Shown: positions 34,202-43,583, counted from the first letter of the stretch. The stretch is DNA of 64,000 nucleotides from Nocardia ignorata NBRC 108230 (GCF_001612905.1 NZ_BDBI01000025.1:186001-250000), one strand, 5' to 3'. The notes: a model not told the origin generated them from the letters alone. Translations and numbers: made by a program.

Positions 34202-35230
34202 ATGACGGGCCTCGATCCGGTTGCCGCCCTGCGCGAGATCGCGTTCTGGCTCGAACGATCGCGCGCCCAGACCCATCGCGTGAAGGCCTACCGGCGGGCC
34301 GCAGACGTGGTCGAGGGGCTGTCGGAGGGCGAAAGATCCTCGCGCGCGGCCGAACACAGCTGGCAGGACCTACCCGGTATCGGACCCAAGACCGCCACGG
34401 TCATCGAACAGGCCTGTGCCGGTGAGATCCCCGCCTACCTGGCCGACCTGCGCGCCGCCGCCGAACCCATCGGCCCCGCGGGCGAACCCCTGCGCACCGT
34501 GCTGCGCGGTGACCTGCACACCCACTCCGACTGGTCCGACGGCGGCAGCCCGATCGGCGAGATGATGCGCATGGCCGCCGCACTCGGCCACGAGTACTGC
34601 GCACTCACCGACCACTCCCCGCGACTGAAAATCGCCAACGGGTTGTCGGCCGAACGGTTGCTTCGCCAGCTCGACGTGATCGCCGAACTCAACGACGAAC
34701 TCGCCCCCTTCCGCATCCTCACCGGCATCGAGGTCGACATCCTCGACGACGGCACCCTCGACCAGCGCGCCGACCTGCTCGAACGGCTCGACATCGTGGT
34801 CGCCAGCGTGCACTCGCACCTGCGCGACGACAGCGCGACCATGACCAAACGCATGGTCTACGCCGTGGCCGACCCGAATGTCGACGTGCTCGGCCACTGC
34901 ACCGGCCGGCTCGTGGAAGGCGGGCGCGGCACCCGCCCCGAATCCCAGTTCGACGCCGAACTCGTCTTCGAGGCCTGTCGCAAGTACGGCACGGCCGTGG
35001 AGATCAACAGCCGCCCCGAACGCCGCGACCCGCCCGGTCGGCTGATCGACCTCGCCGTCGAGGTCGGCTGCTACTTCAGCATCGACACCGACGCCCACGC
35101 ACCGGGCCAGTTGTCCTCGCAGGGCTACGGATGCGAACGCGCCGTCGCGCACGGGGTGTCGGCGGAGCGGGTCGTCAATACGTGGCCGCTGGACGACCTG
35201 CTCGCCTGGACGGCGGAATCCGGTGGGTGA
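34202..35230 (+). CDS. PHP-domain phosphoesterase with N-terminal helix-hairpin-helix
   Basis: A 342-residue protein resembling the C-terminal part of PolX without a polymerase domain. Residues about 10-80 are helical with the DNA-binding hairpin LPGIGPKTATVIE. The PHP domain begins with RGDLHTHSDWSDG near residue 101 and contains ALTDHSPRLKIANG, GIEVDILDDG, SVHSHLR, GHCTGRL and the closing DTDAHA, so the metal-binding residues appear complete. A role as DNA 3'-phosphatase or exonuclease is possible but not shown. ATG starts two bases after the previous stop, indicating an operon. Confidence 0.87.
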   Translation: MTGLDPVAALREIAFWLERSRAQTHRVKAYRRAADVVEGLSEGERSSRAAEHSWQDLPGIGPKTATVIEQACAGEIPAYLADLRAAAEPIGPAGEPLRTVLRGDLHTHSDWSDGGSPIGEMMRMAAALGHEYCALTDHSPRLKIANGLSAERLLRQLDVIAELNDELAPFRILTGIEVDILDDGTLDQRADLLERLDIVVASVHSHLRDDSATMTKRMVYAVADPNVDVLGHCTGRLVEGGRGTRPESQFDAELVFEACRKYGTAVEINSRPERRDPPGRLIDLAVEVGCYFSIDTDAHAPGQLSSQGYGCERAVAHGVSAERVVNTWPLDDLLAWTAESGG

Positions 35231-35316
35231 AGGTTTGCCCAACAGCTGATGTCGGCGGCCGGGCGACGGGTTTCCCTCTGATACAACTCGATTCGGACGA
35301 GTGGCGTGGGGGACTG

Positions 35317-36861
35317 GTGAACTTTCCGATCGAGATCGTGCTGTCGGTGCTCGGCGTGGTGGTCGCGGTCGCGACCTTCCTGCGGCAGTTCGTGTTCCCC
35401 GGTTACAAGCGCATCGGGTTCCGGGTGCAGATGGACACCCCGGTGACCGGTCAGATCCAGTTTCCCCCGCCGAGTTCGCCGGGGGAGGTCGATGTCACCG
35501 GGGCGTTGCGCAATCTGCAGACAGGGGCGCCCGGCGGCGACGACTTGGAACTGCACAAGTTGTCGCTGGCACTGGTGCGCATCGAGAATGTCGGGTCGCT
35601 GCCCATCGAAAAGGACGATTACGCCCTTGCCGACCCCGCGCTTCCGAAAGCCGGTCTGCACCTGACATTTCCGGGCCGTCAGGTGGTCGCCGTCGCGGTC
35701 ACGGAACTGGACGGCGTCTACGCGGGCAGCCTCGGGCCGGAGTCGGGAATAGGTTGGCGCAACGTCGATGCGGGCGACACGCTCGAAGGCATCGTCGACC
35801 TGCCGAAAGCACCGATCGACCGTAAGGGCCACTACAAGATCCTCGCCGTCCTGAACAACAAACGCGGGCTCGCCGCGTTCGACAAGCCGACGCTGACAGG
35901 TCTGCGCGGTAGTGCGCAGCAGGCGAAAACGACGCGTAGCGGCTCTCGATCGTGGCCCTTGATCGCGCTCAGCATCTTCCTGCTGGTCCTCGTCCTGGTC
36001 CAGCTCGGCGTCGCCCTGACGCGCACCGACCCGCCACCGAGCTACTGCGCCGACGGCAACCTCACCCTCGTCGGCTCCACCGCCATGGAGAAGATGGTCC
36101 GCGAGGTCGCCGAAAACTACGAAACACACTGTTCCGGTGCCGACTTCACCTTCGATTTCGCCGGTACCAGCGACGGTCTGCGTGTCCTCGACAAACCGGA
36201 GCAAGCACCGAACACCGTCGCCATCGGTGAGGGCCCCAAACGCGACACCTTCCCCGACCTGTTCGAAACACCGTTCGCGGTGGCGCCGTTCGCGGTCGTC
36301 ACCCACCCGGACCTCGGCATCGCCGATCTGTCGACCGCGCAGATCCAGCGCCTGTTCCGCGGCGAGATCGACAACTGGCGAATGCTCGGTGGTCCGGATC
36401 TGCCCGTGGTCGTGGTGGATCGCCAGCACGGATCGGGGTCGCGGTTCGCCCTCGAAGCCCGGCTGCTCGACTGGCAGCGCCCCCTCTACCATCCCGAATT
36501 CTGTGCGGGCAGAGCACGACTGGTGCACTGCGAGGTCGGCTCGACCGGGGAGATGGCCGAGGTCGTCGCCGCGACGCCGGGCGCGGTGGGTTATCTCGAG
36601 GCGACGACCGTCGGCGAGGAGTTGCGCGCGGTGACCATCAACGGTCAGGACGCGACCAAAACCCGTGTGGCCGACCGGAGCTACCCGTTCTACTCGGTGG
36701 AATTCGTCTTCCACGACTATCCGGGCGGCAACATGCCCGCCGGATCGCTGGCGGCCGAATTCGTCGACTATCTCGTCTATGGTGACGGGCGGCTCGTCGT
36801 CGCCGAATTCGGTGGCATCGCCTGCCTGGAGTTGGCCAAGCGATCAGAATGCGAACCGTAA
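35317..36861 (+). CDS. Membrane-tethered PstS-like substrate-binding protein
   Basis: A 514-residue protein of unusual build. One transmembrane segment (residues about 4-24, IEIVLSVLGVVVAVATFL) precedes a domain of about 175 residues I cannot identify. A second transmembrane helix (about 212-234, PLIALSIFLLVLVLVQLGVA) then leads to a C-terminal type 2 periplasmic binding domain of about 270 residues. That domain has phosphate-binding-type motifs: LTLVGSTAMEKMV at its start and QHGSGSRFALE in the middle, plus GAVGYLEA. Two cysteine pairs are likely (CADGN with CSGADF, CAGRARLVHC). No ABC permease or ATPase is near. GTG 35317 was chosen because GGGGGACT precedes it. Confidence 0.8.
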   Translation: MNFPIEIVLSVLGVVVAVATFLRQFVFPGYKRIGFRVQMDTPVTGQIQFPPPSSPGEVDVTGALRNLQTGAPGGDDLELHKLSLALVRIENVGSLPIEKDDYALADPALPKAGLHLTFPGRQVVAVAVTELDGVYAGSLGPESGIGWRNVDAGDTLEGIVDLPKAPIDRKGHYKILAVLNNKRGLAAFDKPTLTGLRGSAQQAKTTRSGSRSWPLIALSIFLLVLVLVQLGVALTRTDPPPSYCADGNLTLVGSTAMEKMVREVAENYETHCSGADFTFDFAGTSDGLRVLDKPEQAPNTVAIGEGPKRDTFPDLFETPFAVAPFAVVTHPDLGIADLSTAQIQRLFRGEIDNWRMLGGPDLPVVVVDRQHGSGSRFALEARLLDWQRPLYHPEFCAGRARLVHCEVGSTGEMAEVVAATPGAVGYLEATTVGEELRAVTINGQDATKTRVADRSYPFYSVEFVFHDYPGGNMPAGSLAAEFVDYLVYGDGRLVVAEFGGIACLELAKRSECEP

Positions 36862-36904
36862 TCGAAGTGTGCTGATCGGTCGCTCAGTGCGCTACGGCCG
36901 CCGG

Positions 36905-36934
36905 TTGACCGCGGCGCGACTCGGCCGTGACAAT
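36905..36934 (+). promoter_or_regulatory. Possible vegetative promoter in the gap before the glycosyltransferase
   Basis: The gap 36862-37212 (351 bases) has no gene I can support. TTGACC at 36905-36910 and GACAAT at 36929-36934 are 18 bases apart, close to the main sigma consensus. It would give a leader of roughly 270 bases before the gene at 37213. Confidence 0.35.
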
Positions 36935-37001
36935 TCTCTGTACGGCGTAGACCGGCCGTGACGGCGGAATCTGCTGTCGCGGCAGGGAATCGCGTACAAC
37001 A

Positions 37002-37022
37002 AAACCAGCAACATGCTGGTTT
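37002..37022. promoter_or_regulatory. Perfect inverted repeat overlapping a promoter candidate
   Basis: AAACCAGCA, three bases, TGCTGGTTT (37002-37022) is a 9-bp perfect palindrome, followed by ACTTT. It could be an operator, since its right arm contains the -35-like GGTTT of the next entry, or a weak terminator of the preceding gene. Confidence 0.45.
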
Positions 37023-37042
37023 ACTTTCCGGTAGCGGGGTAC
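37018..37042 (+). promoter_or_regulatory. SigB/SigF-type promoter candidate for the glycosyltransferase operon
   Basis: GGTTT at 37018-37022 and GGGTAC at 37037-37042 are 14 bases apart. This resembles the actinobacterial stress sigma consensus GTTT-N14-17-GGGTAY. It lies about 170 bases before the start at 37213. Confidence 0.4.
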
Positions 37043-37212
37043 GTTCCTTGACGGCCCCTCTGATCAGGCGGGCACCCCAGCGGTGCGCTCCGCGCCTGGC
37101 CAGGCCAACCATGCCCCATGGACGGCGGTGAAGCTCTCGGTCTCCACCCCGCCGAGGCGGCCATCTCTTGTTCGCGCAAGTGTTGCGAGGTTGTGTCCCT
37201 GGAAGGAAGGTC

Positions 37213-38397
37213 ATGAGTACAGATATGTCGGCAATGTCGCCGACCGGGTTCTCCAGTTCTGATCTCTATTCGATCGAGCACAATGGTGGCCCACTGCGAA
37301 TTGCGATGGTCGTGCCACCGTATTTCGATGTTCCCCCCAAGGCGTACGGCGGGGTGGAAGCTGTTGTCGCCGAATTGGTCGATTCCCTGTGTGAGCGCGG
37401 CCATCACGTCACCCTGTTCGGTGCGGGCGAGGCCGGTACCAAAGCGAATTTCGTCCCGCTGTGGGACCGGATCGTGCCCGAGCGGCTCGGCGACCCGTTC
37501 CCGGAGGTGGTCCACGCGCTGCGCGTGCGCCGTGCGATCGAGCGACTGGCCGACACCGAGGGCATCGACCTCGTGCACGACCACACGTTCGCCGGACCGC
37601 TCAACGCCCCCGCCTACGCCAATCTCGGCCTGCCGACCGTGGTCACCGTCCACGGCCCCGTCCAGGACGACTGTTACCGCTACTACCGCGAACTCGGCGA
37701 GGAGTGCTCGCTGATCGCCATCAGCGATCGGCAGCGCGAGCTGGCGCCGGATCTGGGCTGGGCCGGTCGCGTGCACAACGCGCTCCGCCCGGATCAGTGG
37801 CCCTTCCAGCCGGAGAAGGACAACTACGCGCTGTTCCTCGGCCGCTTCTCGATGGACAAGGGCCCGCATCTGGCCCTCGACGCCGCCCACGAGGCCGGTA
37901 TCCCGCTGATCCTGGCGGGCAAGTGCTCCGAACCGCCGGAAATGGCCTACTTCGAGGAATACGTGCGCCCCCGGCTCACCGCGGACGATCATGTATTCGG
38001 CCTCGCCGACGCGACCGCCAAGCGTAAACTGTTGGCCGGAGCTCGGTGTCTGCTGTTCCCCATTCGCTGGGAGGAGCCGTTCGGCATGGTGATGATCGAG
38101 GCAATGGTCTGTGGCACACCGGTTGTCGCCCTGCGCGGCGGCGCGGTGGGCGAGGTGCTGGTCGACGGAGTCACCGCGCGCATCTGCGAGGACCCCGCCG
38201 AACTGCCCGCCGCGATTCACGAGGTCGCCACCTACGACCCGGCCGCCTGCCGGGCGCACGTGGAGGCCAACTTCGGCGCCGACACCCTCGGCCGTGGCTA
38301 CGAAAAGGTGTACCGGGAAATTCTGGCGCGCACCACGATCGGATACGGCGGCGCCTTCGCGATGCCGTCCGTCGCGGCGACCACCGGGCGCGCATGA
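37213..38397 (+). CDS. GT4-type glycosyltransferase
   Basis: A 394-residue retaining glycosyltransferase of the GT-B fold. The N-terminal domain contains PPKAYGGVEAVVAELVDSL near residues 42-60, the usual acceptor-side glycine loop. The C-terminal nucleotide-sugar domain has GRFSMDKGPHLALDAA near residue 212 and the E-x7-E motif in EEPFGMVMIEAMVCGTPVVA near residue 286. GGAAGGAAGG precedes ATG 37213. Its stop overlaps the debranching-type gene by four bases, so the two enzymes probably act on one storage or stress polysaccharide or glycoside. The donor and acceptor are unknown. Confidence 0.88.
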   Translation: MSTDMSAMSPTGFSSSDLYSIEHNGGPLRIAMVVPPYFDVPPKAYGGVEAVVAELVDSLCERGHHVTLFGAGEAGTKANFVPLWDRIVPERLGDPFPEVVHALRVRRAIERLADTEGIDLVHDHTFAGPLNAPAYANLGLPTVVTVHGPVQDDCYRYYRELGEECSLIAISDRQRELAPDLGWAGRVHNALRPDQWPFQPEKDNYALFLGRFSMDKGPHLALDAAHEAGIPLILAGKCSEPPEMAYFEEYVRPRLTADDHVFGLADATAKRKLLAGARCLLFPIRWEEPFGMVMIEAMVCGTPVVALRGGAVGEVLVDGVTARICEDPAELPAAIHEVATYDPAACRAHVEANFGADTLGRGYEKVYREILARTTIGYGGAFAMPSVAATTGRA

Positions 38398-40532
38398 GCC
38401 ACAGCGACGCGCAGCCGAGCCCGACTCCGCTGAACGCGGGTGAACCGGCCGGACTCGGCGGCCACGGCGGCAATGTGACCCTGGTCGAGGGCGGCACCTT
38501 CTGCCTCTCGGACCGGCTCGGCGACGTGGAGCCGGGCAAACCGCAGGGTTTGTTCTTCCGTGACGCACGGGTCATCTCGCGCTGGGAACTGCTGGTCGAC
38601 GGCAAGAAGCCCGAGCCGCTGTCGGTGCTGAGCCCGGAGGCCTTCGCGGCGCGTTTCGTGCTGCGCAGGCCGCCCCAGGCGGGCATGGCCGACAGCACGC
38701 TGCTCGTGGTGCGCGACCGGCTCGTCGCCGAAGGCATGCACGAGGTGATCACCCTCGAGAACATGAGCCGCGAAGCCACCGCGGTCGTGCTCGAGGTGCA
38801 CGTCGACGCCGACTTCGTCGACCTGTTCTCGGTGAAGGAGGGCCGTGCGGGCGGGCGACGCGCGGAGATGACCACCGCCGACGGCGAACTGCTGCTCCAC
38901 GACCGCGCCGACCTGGCGCGCGGGCTCGCCCTCACCTCGACGGTGGAGCCGATGGTGCTGCCCGGCACCATGATCTGGCGCATCGTCGTGCCCGCGGGCG
39001 GTCGCTGGCAGACCGAGATCGCGGCCCTGCCCGCGGGCGCGGCCCAGCGCCCGCCGATGCAGGGTTCGGTGGGCGAACGCTACCGGGCGAGCGAACCGGT
39101 GAAGAAGATCCAGGCCTGGCGGGCCACGGCCACCGACATCACCAGCGATTCCCTGATGCTCAACCGGATACTGCGCCGCAGCGAAAGCGATCTCGGCGCA
39201 CTGCAGATCCACAGCGATTCCGGTACCGGCCGACCGTTCGTCGCGGCAGGCGCGCCCTGGTTCATGACCCTGTTCGGTCGCGACTCGTTGCTCACCGCCT
39301 GGATGTCGCTGCCACTGGAAACCGACCTCGCCCTGGGCACGCTGCAGCAGCTGGCCGAATTGCAGGGCGAGACAGTGGATCCGCTGGTCGAGGAGGAACC
39401 GGGCCGCATCATGCACGAGATGCGCCGTGGCCCGGCCGTCGGGCAGGTCCTCGGTGGCCAGATCTACTACGGCACGGTCGACGCCACCCCGCTGTTCGTG
39501 ATGCTGCTCGCCGAATGTCTGCGCTGGGGTGCCGATCCCGCGTCGATCGCCACCCTGCTGCCCGCCGCTGACGCCGCCATCGGCTGGATCACCGATTTCG
39601 GTGACCGCGACGACGACGGTTTCGTCGAATACGTGCGCGCCACCGACCGTGGACTCATCAACCAGGGCTGGAAAGACAGCTTCGACGGCATCAATTTCGC
39701 GAGCGGCCAGCTCGCGCAAGCGCCGATCGCGCTGTGCGAGGTGCAGGGGTACGTCTACGCGGCGCTGCTCGCGCGCGCCGAACTCGCCGACGCCTTCGAC
39801 GACGAACCGCTGGCCCGCAAGATGCGCGAACGCGCCGTCGCCTTGCGCACGAAATTCGCCGAGCAGTTCTGGCTACCCCAGTGCGGTTGGTACGCCGTGG
39901 CCTTGGACGGCAACAAGCGCCAGGTCGACGCGCTCACCAGCAACGCGGCCCACTGCCTGTGGTCGGGAATCGCCACCGACGAGCACGCCGAGATCCTGAT
40001 CCGGCACCTGTCCTCGCCGGAGATGGACTCCGGCTTCGGTTTGCGCACACTGGCTTCCAACATGGGCGCTTACAACCCGATGAGCTACCACTGCGGTTCG
40101 GTGTGGCCGCACGACACGGCCATCGCGGTGGCCGGGCTCATGCGATACCAGCACGTGCCGGGCGCGATCGAACTGGCCACCCAGCTCTCGGCCGGGCTGC
40201 TCGACGCGGCAGCGGCTTTCGACGGCCGCCTGCCGGAATTGTTCTGCGGTTTCCCCCGTGGACGCTTCGCCGCACCCGTGCCGTACCCCACCTCCTGCTC
40301 CCCGCAGGCCTGGGCCAGCGCCGCGCCGCTGCTGCTCATCCGTTCCTTCGTCGGTATCGACCCGGACGTTCCCGCCAAGACCCTGACGGTTCGTCCGCGC
40401 GTGCCCGCCTCGTGGGGCATCGTCCGTTTGGCCGATTTCCGGCTCGGCACCGACACGATCGACATGGAAGTGCGTGGCACCGAGATACTCACCGCGAGCC
40501 TGCCCGAGGGTTGGGAACTGGTGATCGAATAG
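38394..40532 (+). CDS. Glycogen debranching enzyme-like amylo-alpha-1,6-glucosidase
   Basis: A 712-residue protein. Residues about 20-215 match the bacterial debranching N-terminal domain (VTLVEGGTFCLSDRLGDVEP, then GLFFRDARVISRWEL). The C-terminal (alpha/alpha)6 barrel contains WFMTLFGRDSLLTAWMSL near residues 287-304, NQGWKDSFDGI near 424 and YHCGSVWPHDTAI near 563, which carry the presumed acids. Homologues are often annotated as amylo-alpha-1,6-glucosidase although few are tested. ATG overlaps the glycosyltransferase stop (ATGA, 38394-38397). A strong hairpin terminates the unit at 40539-40573. Confidence 0.88.
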   Translation: MSHSDAQPSPTPLNAGEPAGLGGHGGNVTLVEGGTFCLSDRLGDVEPGKPQGLFFRDARVISRWELLVDGKKPEPLSVLSPEAFAARFVLRRPPQAGMADSTLLVVRDRLVAEGMHEVITLENMSREATAVVLEVHVDADFVDLFSVKEGRAGGRRAEMTTADGELLLHDRADLARGLALTSTVEPMVLPGTMIWRIVVPAGGRWQTEIAALPAGAAQRPPMQGSVGERYRASEPVKKIQAWRATATDITSDSLMLNRILRRSESDLGALQIHSDSGTGRPFVAAGAPWFMTLFGRDSLLTAWMSLPLETDLALGTLQQLAELQGETVDPLVEEEPGRIMHEMRRGPAVGQVLGGQIYYGTVDATPLFVMLLAECLRWGADPASIATLLPAADAAIGWITDFGDRDDDGFVEYVRATDRGLINQGWKDSFDGINFASGQLAQAPIALCEVQGYVYAALLARAELADAFDDEPLARKMRERAVALRTKFAEQFWLPQCGWYAVALDGNKRQVDALTSNAAHCLWSGIATDEHAEILIRHLSSPEMDSGFGLRTLASNMGAYNPMSYHCGSVWPHDTAIAVAGLMRYQHVPGAIELATQLSAGLLDAAAAFDGRLPELFCGFPRGRFAAPVPYPTSCSPQAWASAAPLLLIRSFVGIDPDVPAKTLTVRPRVPASWGIVRLADFRLGTDTIDMEVRGTEILTASLPEGWELVIE

Positions 40533-40538
40533 CGCGGC

Positions 40539-40573
40539 GATGCGCCGGGAACCCACGTGGTGCCCGGCGCATC
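40539..40573. terminator. Bidirectional terminator between debranching gene and kdpC
   Basis: An 11-bp perfect stem (40539-40549 with 40563-40573) and 13-base loop lie between convergent genes. There is no long U-tract. Confidence 0.8.
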
Positions 40574-40576
40574 CGT

Positions 40577-41446
40577 TCAGCGCGACAGCGGGAACTGTTC
40601 GTCCAGTGCGAGATTGAGCTCGAGGACATGCACGCGCGGTTCACCGAGGAAGCCGAGCGTGCGGCCGTGGGTGTGCTCGGTGAGTACCGCGCGCACCTGC
40701 TCGGGGGAAATGCCGCGCGCCCGCGCCACCCGGTCGACCTGGATGGCGGCATATTCGGGGGAGATGTGCGGGTCGAGGCCGCTGCCGCTCGCCGTCACCG
40801 CGTCGGCGGGCACCGCCGGGTGGACCGGTGCGTCGCCGCGGACGGGAACGAGCACGCCCGTCGAGTAGTCCTCGCCGGTTCGCGCGCATTCCACCGCGAC
40901 ACCACGGAAGGTGGCGGTGAAAGGGCGCGTGGGACACGGCTCGTTGACGCTGACCACCCGCTCCGGCCGCGACACGTCACCGTCGGCATCGCGCGGACCG
41001 AGCACCGAGACAACCGCGCCCACACCGCTTTCCGTGCAGAACTGGCGACGGCCGTCGACCCCCTCACGGTCGCCGACCTCCACGGAACGCGCGCAGACGG
41101 TGGTGAGCAGGCTGGTCCGGTCGGTTGTGTCGACGATGTCCTCCGGGCCGAGATTGCTCGCGGCGGAGGCGAGCGGGTCGTAGCCCTCACCCGCCGCGGA
41201 CGGACGGCTCTGGAAGTACTGCCCGAGGGCGGTGCCGTCGGCATCGGTGAACGACTGCCCGATCAGGCTCGAGCTCACCAGCCTCCCGTCCCGCTCGACG
41301 AGCGATCCGGCGGCTCGATGATCCAGACCGGGCAGCTGGGCGATCGTGAAAACCGCGAGGGGATAGACGATTCCGGTGATCGCGGTGAGTACCAGCAGGG
41401 CACGCAGGGCGGCCAGGTGCTGGCGGAACCAGGTCGAAGTACGCAT
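40577..41446 (-). CDS. kdpC: Potassium-transporting ATPase subunit C
   Basis: A 289-residue accessory subunit of the high-affinity K+ pump. One transmembrane helix is near residues 15-37 (LLVLTAITGIVYPLAVFT), followed by an outside domain. The family motifs are GSLIGQSFTD-like SSLIGQSF, YFQSRPSA and the C-terminal ISPEYAAIQVDRVARARG and EPRVHVLELNLALD. It is longer than the typical 190-210 residues because of an insert of roughly 85 residues in the middle (about 100-185), which contains several cysteines (VCARSVE, FCTESG, NEPCPTRP, ECARTG). Similar inserts occur in actinobacterial KdpC. ATG 41446 lies one base after the kdpB stop. Confidence 0.93.
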   Translation of the reverse strand: MRTSTWFRQHLAALRALLVLTAITGIVYPLAVFTIAQLPGLDHRAAGSLVERDGRLVSSSLIGQSFTDADGTALGQYFQSRPSAAGEGYDPLASAASNLGPEDIVDTTDRTSLLTTVCARSVEVGDREGVDGRRQFCTESGVGAVVSVLGPRDADGDVSRPERVVSVNEPCPTRPFTATFRGVAVECARTGEDYSTGVLVPVRGDAPVHPAVPADAVTASGSGLDPHISPEYAAIQVDRVARARGISPEQVRAVLTEHTHGRTLGFLGEPRVHVLELNLALDEQFPLSR

Positions 41447-41447
41447 G

Positions 41448-43583
41448 TCAGGACATCCCGGGAAGGAGTTGGACGAACAGATCGATGACTTTGATGCCGA
41501 GGAACGGTGCGACGATGCCACCCAGCCCGTAGACGGTCAGGTTGCGGCGCAACAGGACCGAGGCGCTGCTGGGCCGGTATCCGACACCGCGCAGAGCCAA
41601 CGGGATGAGTGCGACGATGACGATCGCGTTGAAGATCACCGCCGACAGGATCGCCGACTGTGGACTGGCCAACCGCATGATGTTGAGCGCCTCCAGTCCG
41701 GGGAACAGCGGCACGAACAGGGCCGGGATGATCGCGAAGTACTTGGCGATGTCGTTGGCGATGGAGAACGTGGTGAGCGCCCCACGGGTGATGAGCAGCT
41801 GTTTGCCGATTTCCACAATCTCGATCAGCTTGGTCGGATCCGAATCCAGATCGACCATATTGCCCGCCTCTTTGGCCGCCGAGGTGCCGGTGTTCATGGC
41901 CACGCCGACATCGGCCTGGGCCAGCGCGGGGGCATCGTTGGTGCCGTCGCCGGTCATCGCGACCAGGCGGCCGCCGTCCTGTTCCTTCTTGATGAGAGCG
42001 AGTTTGTCCTCCGGTGTCGCCTCGGCGAGGAAGTCGTCGACGCCCGCTTCGTCCGCGATCGCCTCGGCGGTCAACGGGTTGTCGCCGGTGATCATCACCG
42101 TGCGAATGCCCATCCGCCGCATTTCGTCGAAGCGTTCCCGCATGCCCTGTTTGACCACGTCTTTGAGGTGGACGACGCCGAGCACGCGGGCGGTGCCGCC
42201 GTCGACCTCACCGACCATCAGTGGTGTTCCGCCGGACGCGGAAATACCGTCGACGATGGTGGACGCTTCGACCGGTACCGAACCACCTTGCGCGCGAACC
42301 CATTCGGCGACCGCACCGGCCGCGCCCTTGCGCAGGCGGCGCCCGTCGGCGAGATCGACGCCGGACATGCGGGTCTGGGCGGTGAACTCCACCCAGGCGG
42401 CGCCCGGCAGTTCGCCCGCGCCGCGCTCGCGCAGGTTGAACACTTCCTTGGCGAGGACGACGATCGAGCGGCCCTCCGGAGTTTCGTCGGCCAGGCTCGA
42501 CAACTGCGCCGCATCGGCCAGCTCGTCGTCGAGAACACCTGGCACGGTGACGAATTCGGCGGCTTGGCGGTTGCCGAGGGTGATGGTTCCGGTCTTGTCC
42601 AGCAGCAGCGTGTTCACATCACCCGCCGCCTCCACTGCACGTCCCGACATGGCGAGCACATTGCGCTGCACCAGCCGGTCCATCCCGGCGATGCCGATGG
42701 CCGAGAGCAGCGCGCCGATGGTGGTGGGGATCAGGCAGACCAGTAGCGACACCAGCACGATGCCGGTGATGCCGTCGCCGTCCAGCGCCAGGGTGTCGGC
42801 CACACCCGGATTGTTCGACTTCGAGAAGATCGCCAAGGGCTGCAAGGTCGCGACCGCGAAGACGAAGATGATCGTCAGCGCGGCCAGCAGGATGTTCAGT
42901 GCGATCTCATTGGGCGTGCGCTGCCGGTTCGCGCCTTCCACCAGGGCGATCATCTTGTCGATGAAACTGGCGCCGGGTTCCTGGGTGATGCGGACGACGA
43001 TGCGGTCCGAGAGCACAGTGGTGCCGCCGGTGACCGCCGATCGGTCGCCACCGGATTCCCGGATCACCGGCGCCGATTCACCGGTGATCGCGGATTCGTC
43101 CACCGACGCGATGCCCTCGACCACATCGCCGTCGCCGGGAATCACCTGGCCGGCCTCCACCACCACGAAGTCACCGCGACGCAGTGCAGGGGCGGCGACC
43201 CGCTCCTCGACGATCGGGGCGCCCGGCGTCCAGTCGGTGAGCCGACGGGCGACGGTGTCGGTCTTGGCTTTTCGCAGACTTTCGGCCTGCGCCTTGCCGC
43301 GCCCCTCGGCGACGGCCTCGGCCAGATTCGCGAAGACCACCGTGAGCCACAGCCAGGCGACGACGGCCCAGGCGAACAACGACGGTTCGGCGACCGCCAG
43401 CACGGTCGACCACGCCGCGCCGATCTCCACGATCAGCATGACCGGGTTCTTCCAGAGGGTGCGCGGGTCGAGTTTGCGAATCGCCTCGGGCAGCGCCGTG
43501 CGCAACAGCGTCGGGTCGAGGAGGCCACGGGCGGGCCGCTCGGTGCGCGGTGCGCGCGGGGAGGCGAGGGTGGGAACGGTCAT
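41448..43583 (-). CDS. kdpB: Potassium-transporting ATPase ATP-binding subunit
   Basis: A 711-residue P-type ATPase (type IA) that energises K+ uptake through KdpA. The phosphorylation site DKTGTITLG is near residue 329. The TGES actuator motif reads ITGESAPVIRESGG, and MTGDGTNDAPALAQADVG is the hinge motif. It starts at 43583, one base after the kdpA stop. Upstream FAB and downstream C subunits complete the complex in the cell membrane. Confidence 0.98.
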   Translation of the reverse strand: MTVPTLASPRAPRTERPARGLLDPTLLRTALPEAIRKLDPRTLWKNPVMLIVEIGAAWSTVLAVAEPSLFAWAVVAWLWLTVVFANLAEAVAEGRGKAQAESLRKAKTDTVARRLTDWTPGAPIVEERVAAPALRRGDFVVVEAGQVIPGDGDVVEGIASVDESAITGESAPVIRESGGDRSAVTGGTTVLSDRIVVRITQEPGASFIDKMIALVEGANRQRTPNEIALNILLAALTIIFVFAVATLQPLAIFSKSNNPGVADTLALDGDGITGIVLVSLLVCLIPTTIGALLSAIGIAGMDRLVQRNVLAMSGRAVEAAGDVNTLLLDKTGTITLGNRQAAEFVTVPGVLDDELADAAQLSSLADETPEGRSIVVLAKEVFNLRERGAGELPGAAWVEFTAQTRMSGVDLADGRRLRKGAAGAVAEWVRAQGGSVPVEASTIVDGISASGGTPLMVGEVDGGTARVLGVVHLKDVVKQGMRERFDEMRRMGIRTVMITGDNPLTAEAIADEAGVDDFLAEATPEDKLALIKKEQDGGRLVAMTGDGTNDAPALAQADVGVAMNTGTSAAKEAGNMVDLDSDPTKLIEIVEIGKQLLITRGALTTFSIANDIAKYFAIIPALFVPLFPGLEALNIMRLASPQSAILSAVIFNAIVIVALIPLALRGVGYRPSSASVLLRRNLTVYGLGGIVAPFLGIKVIDLFVQLLPGMS

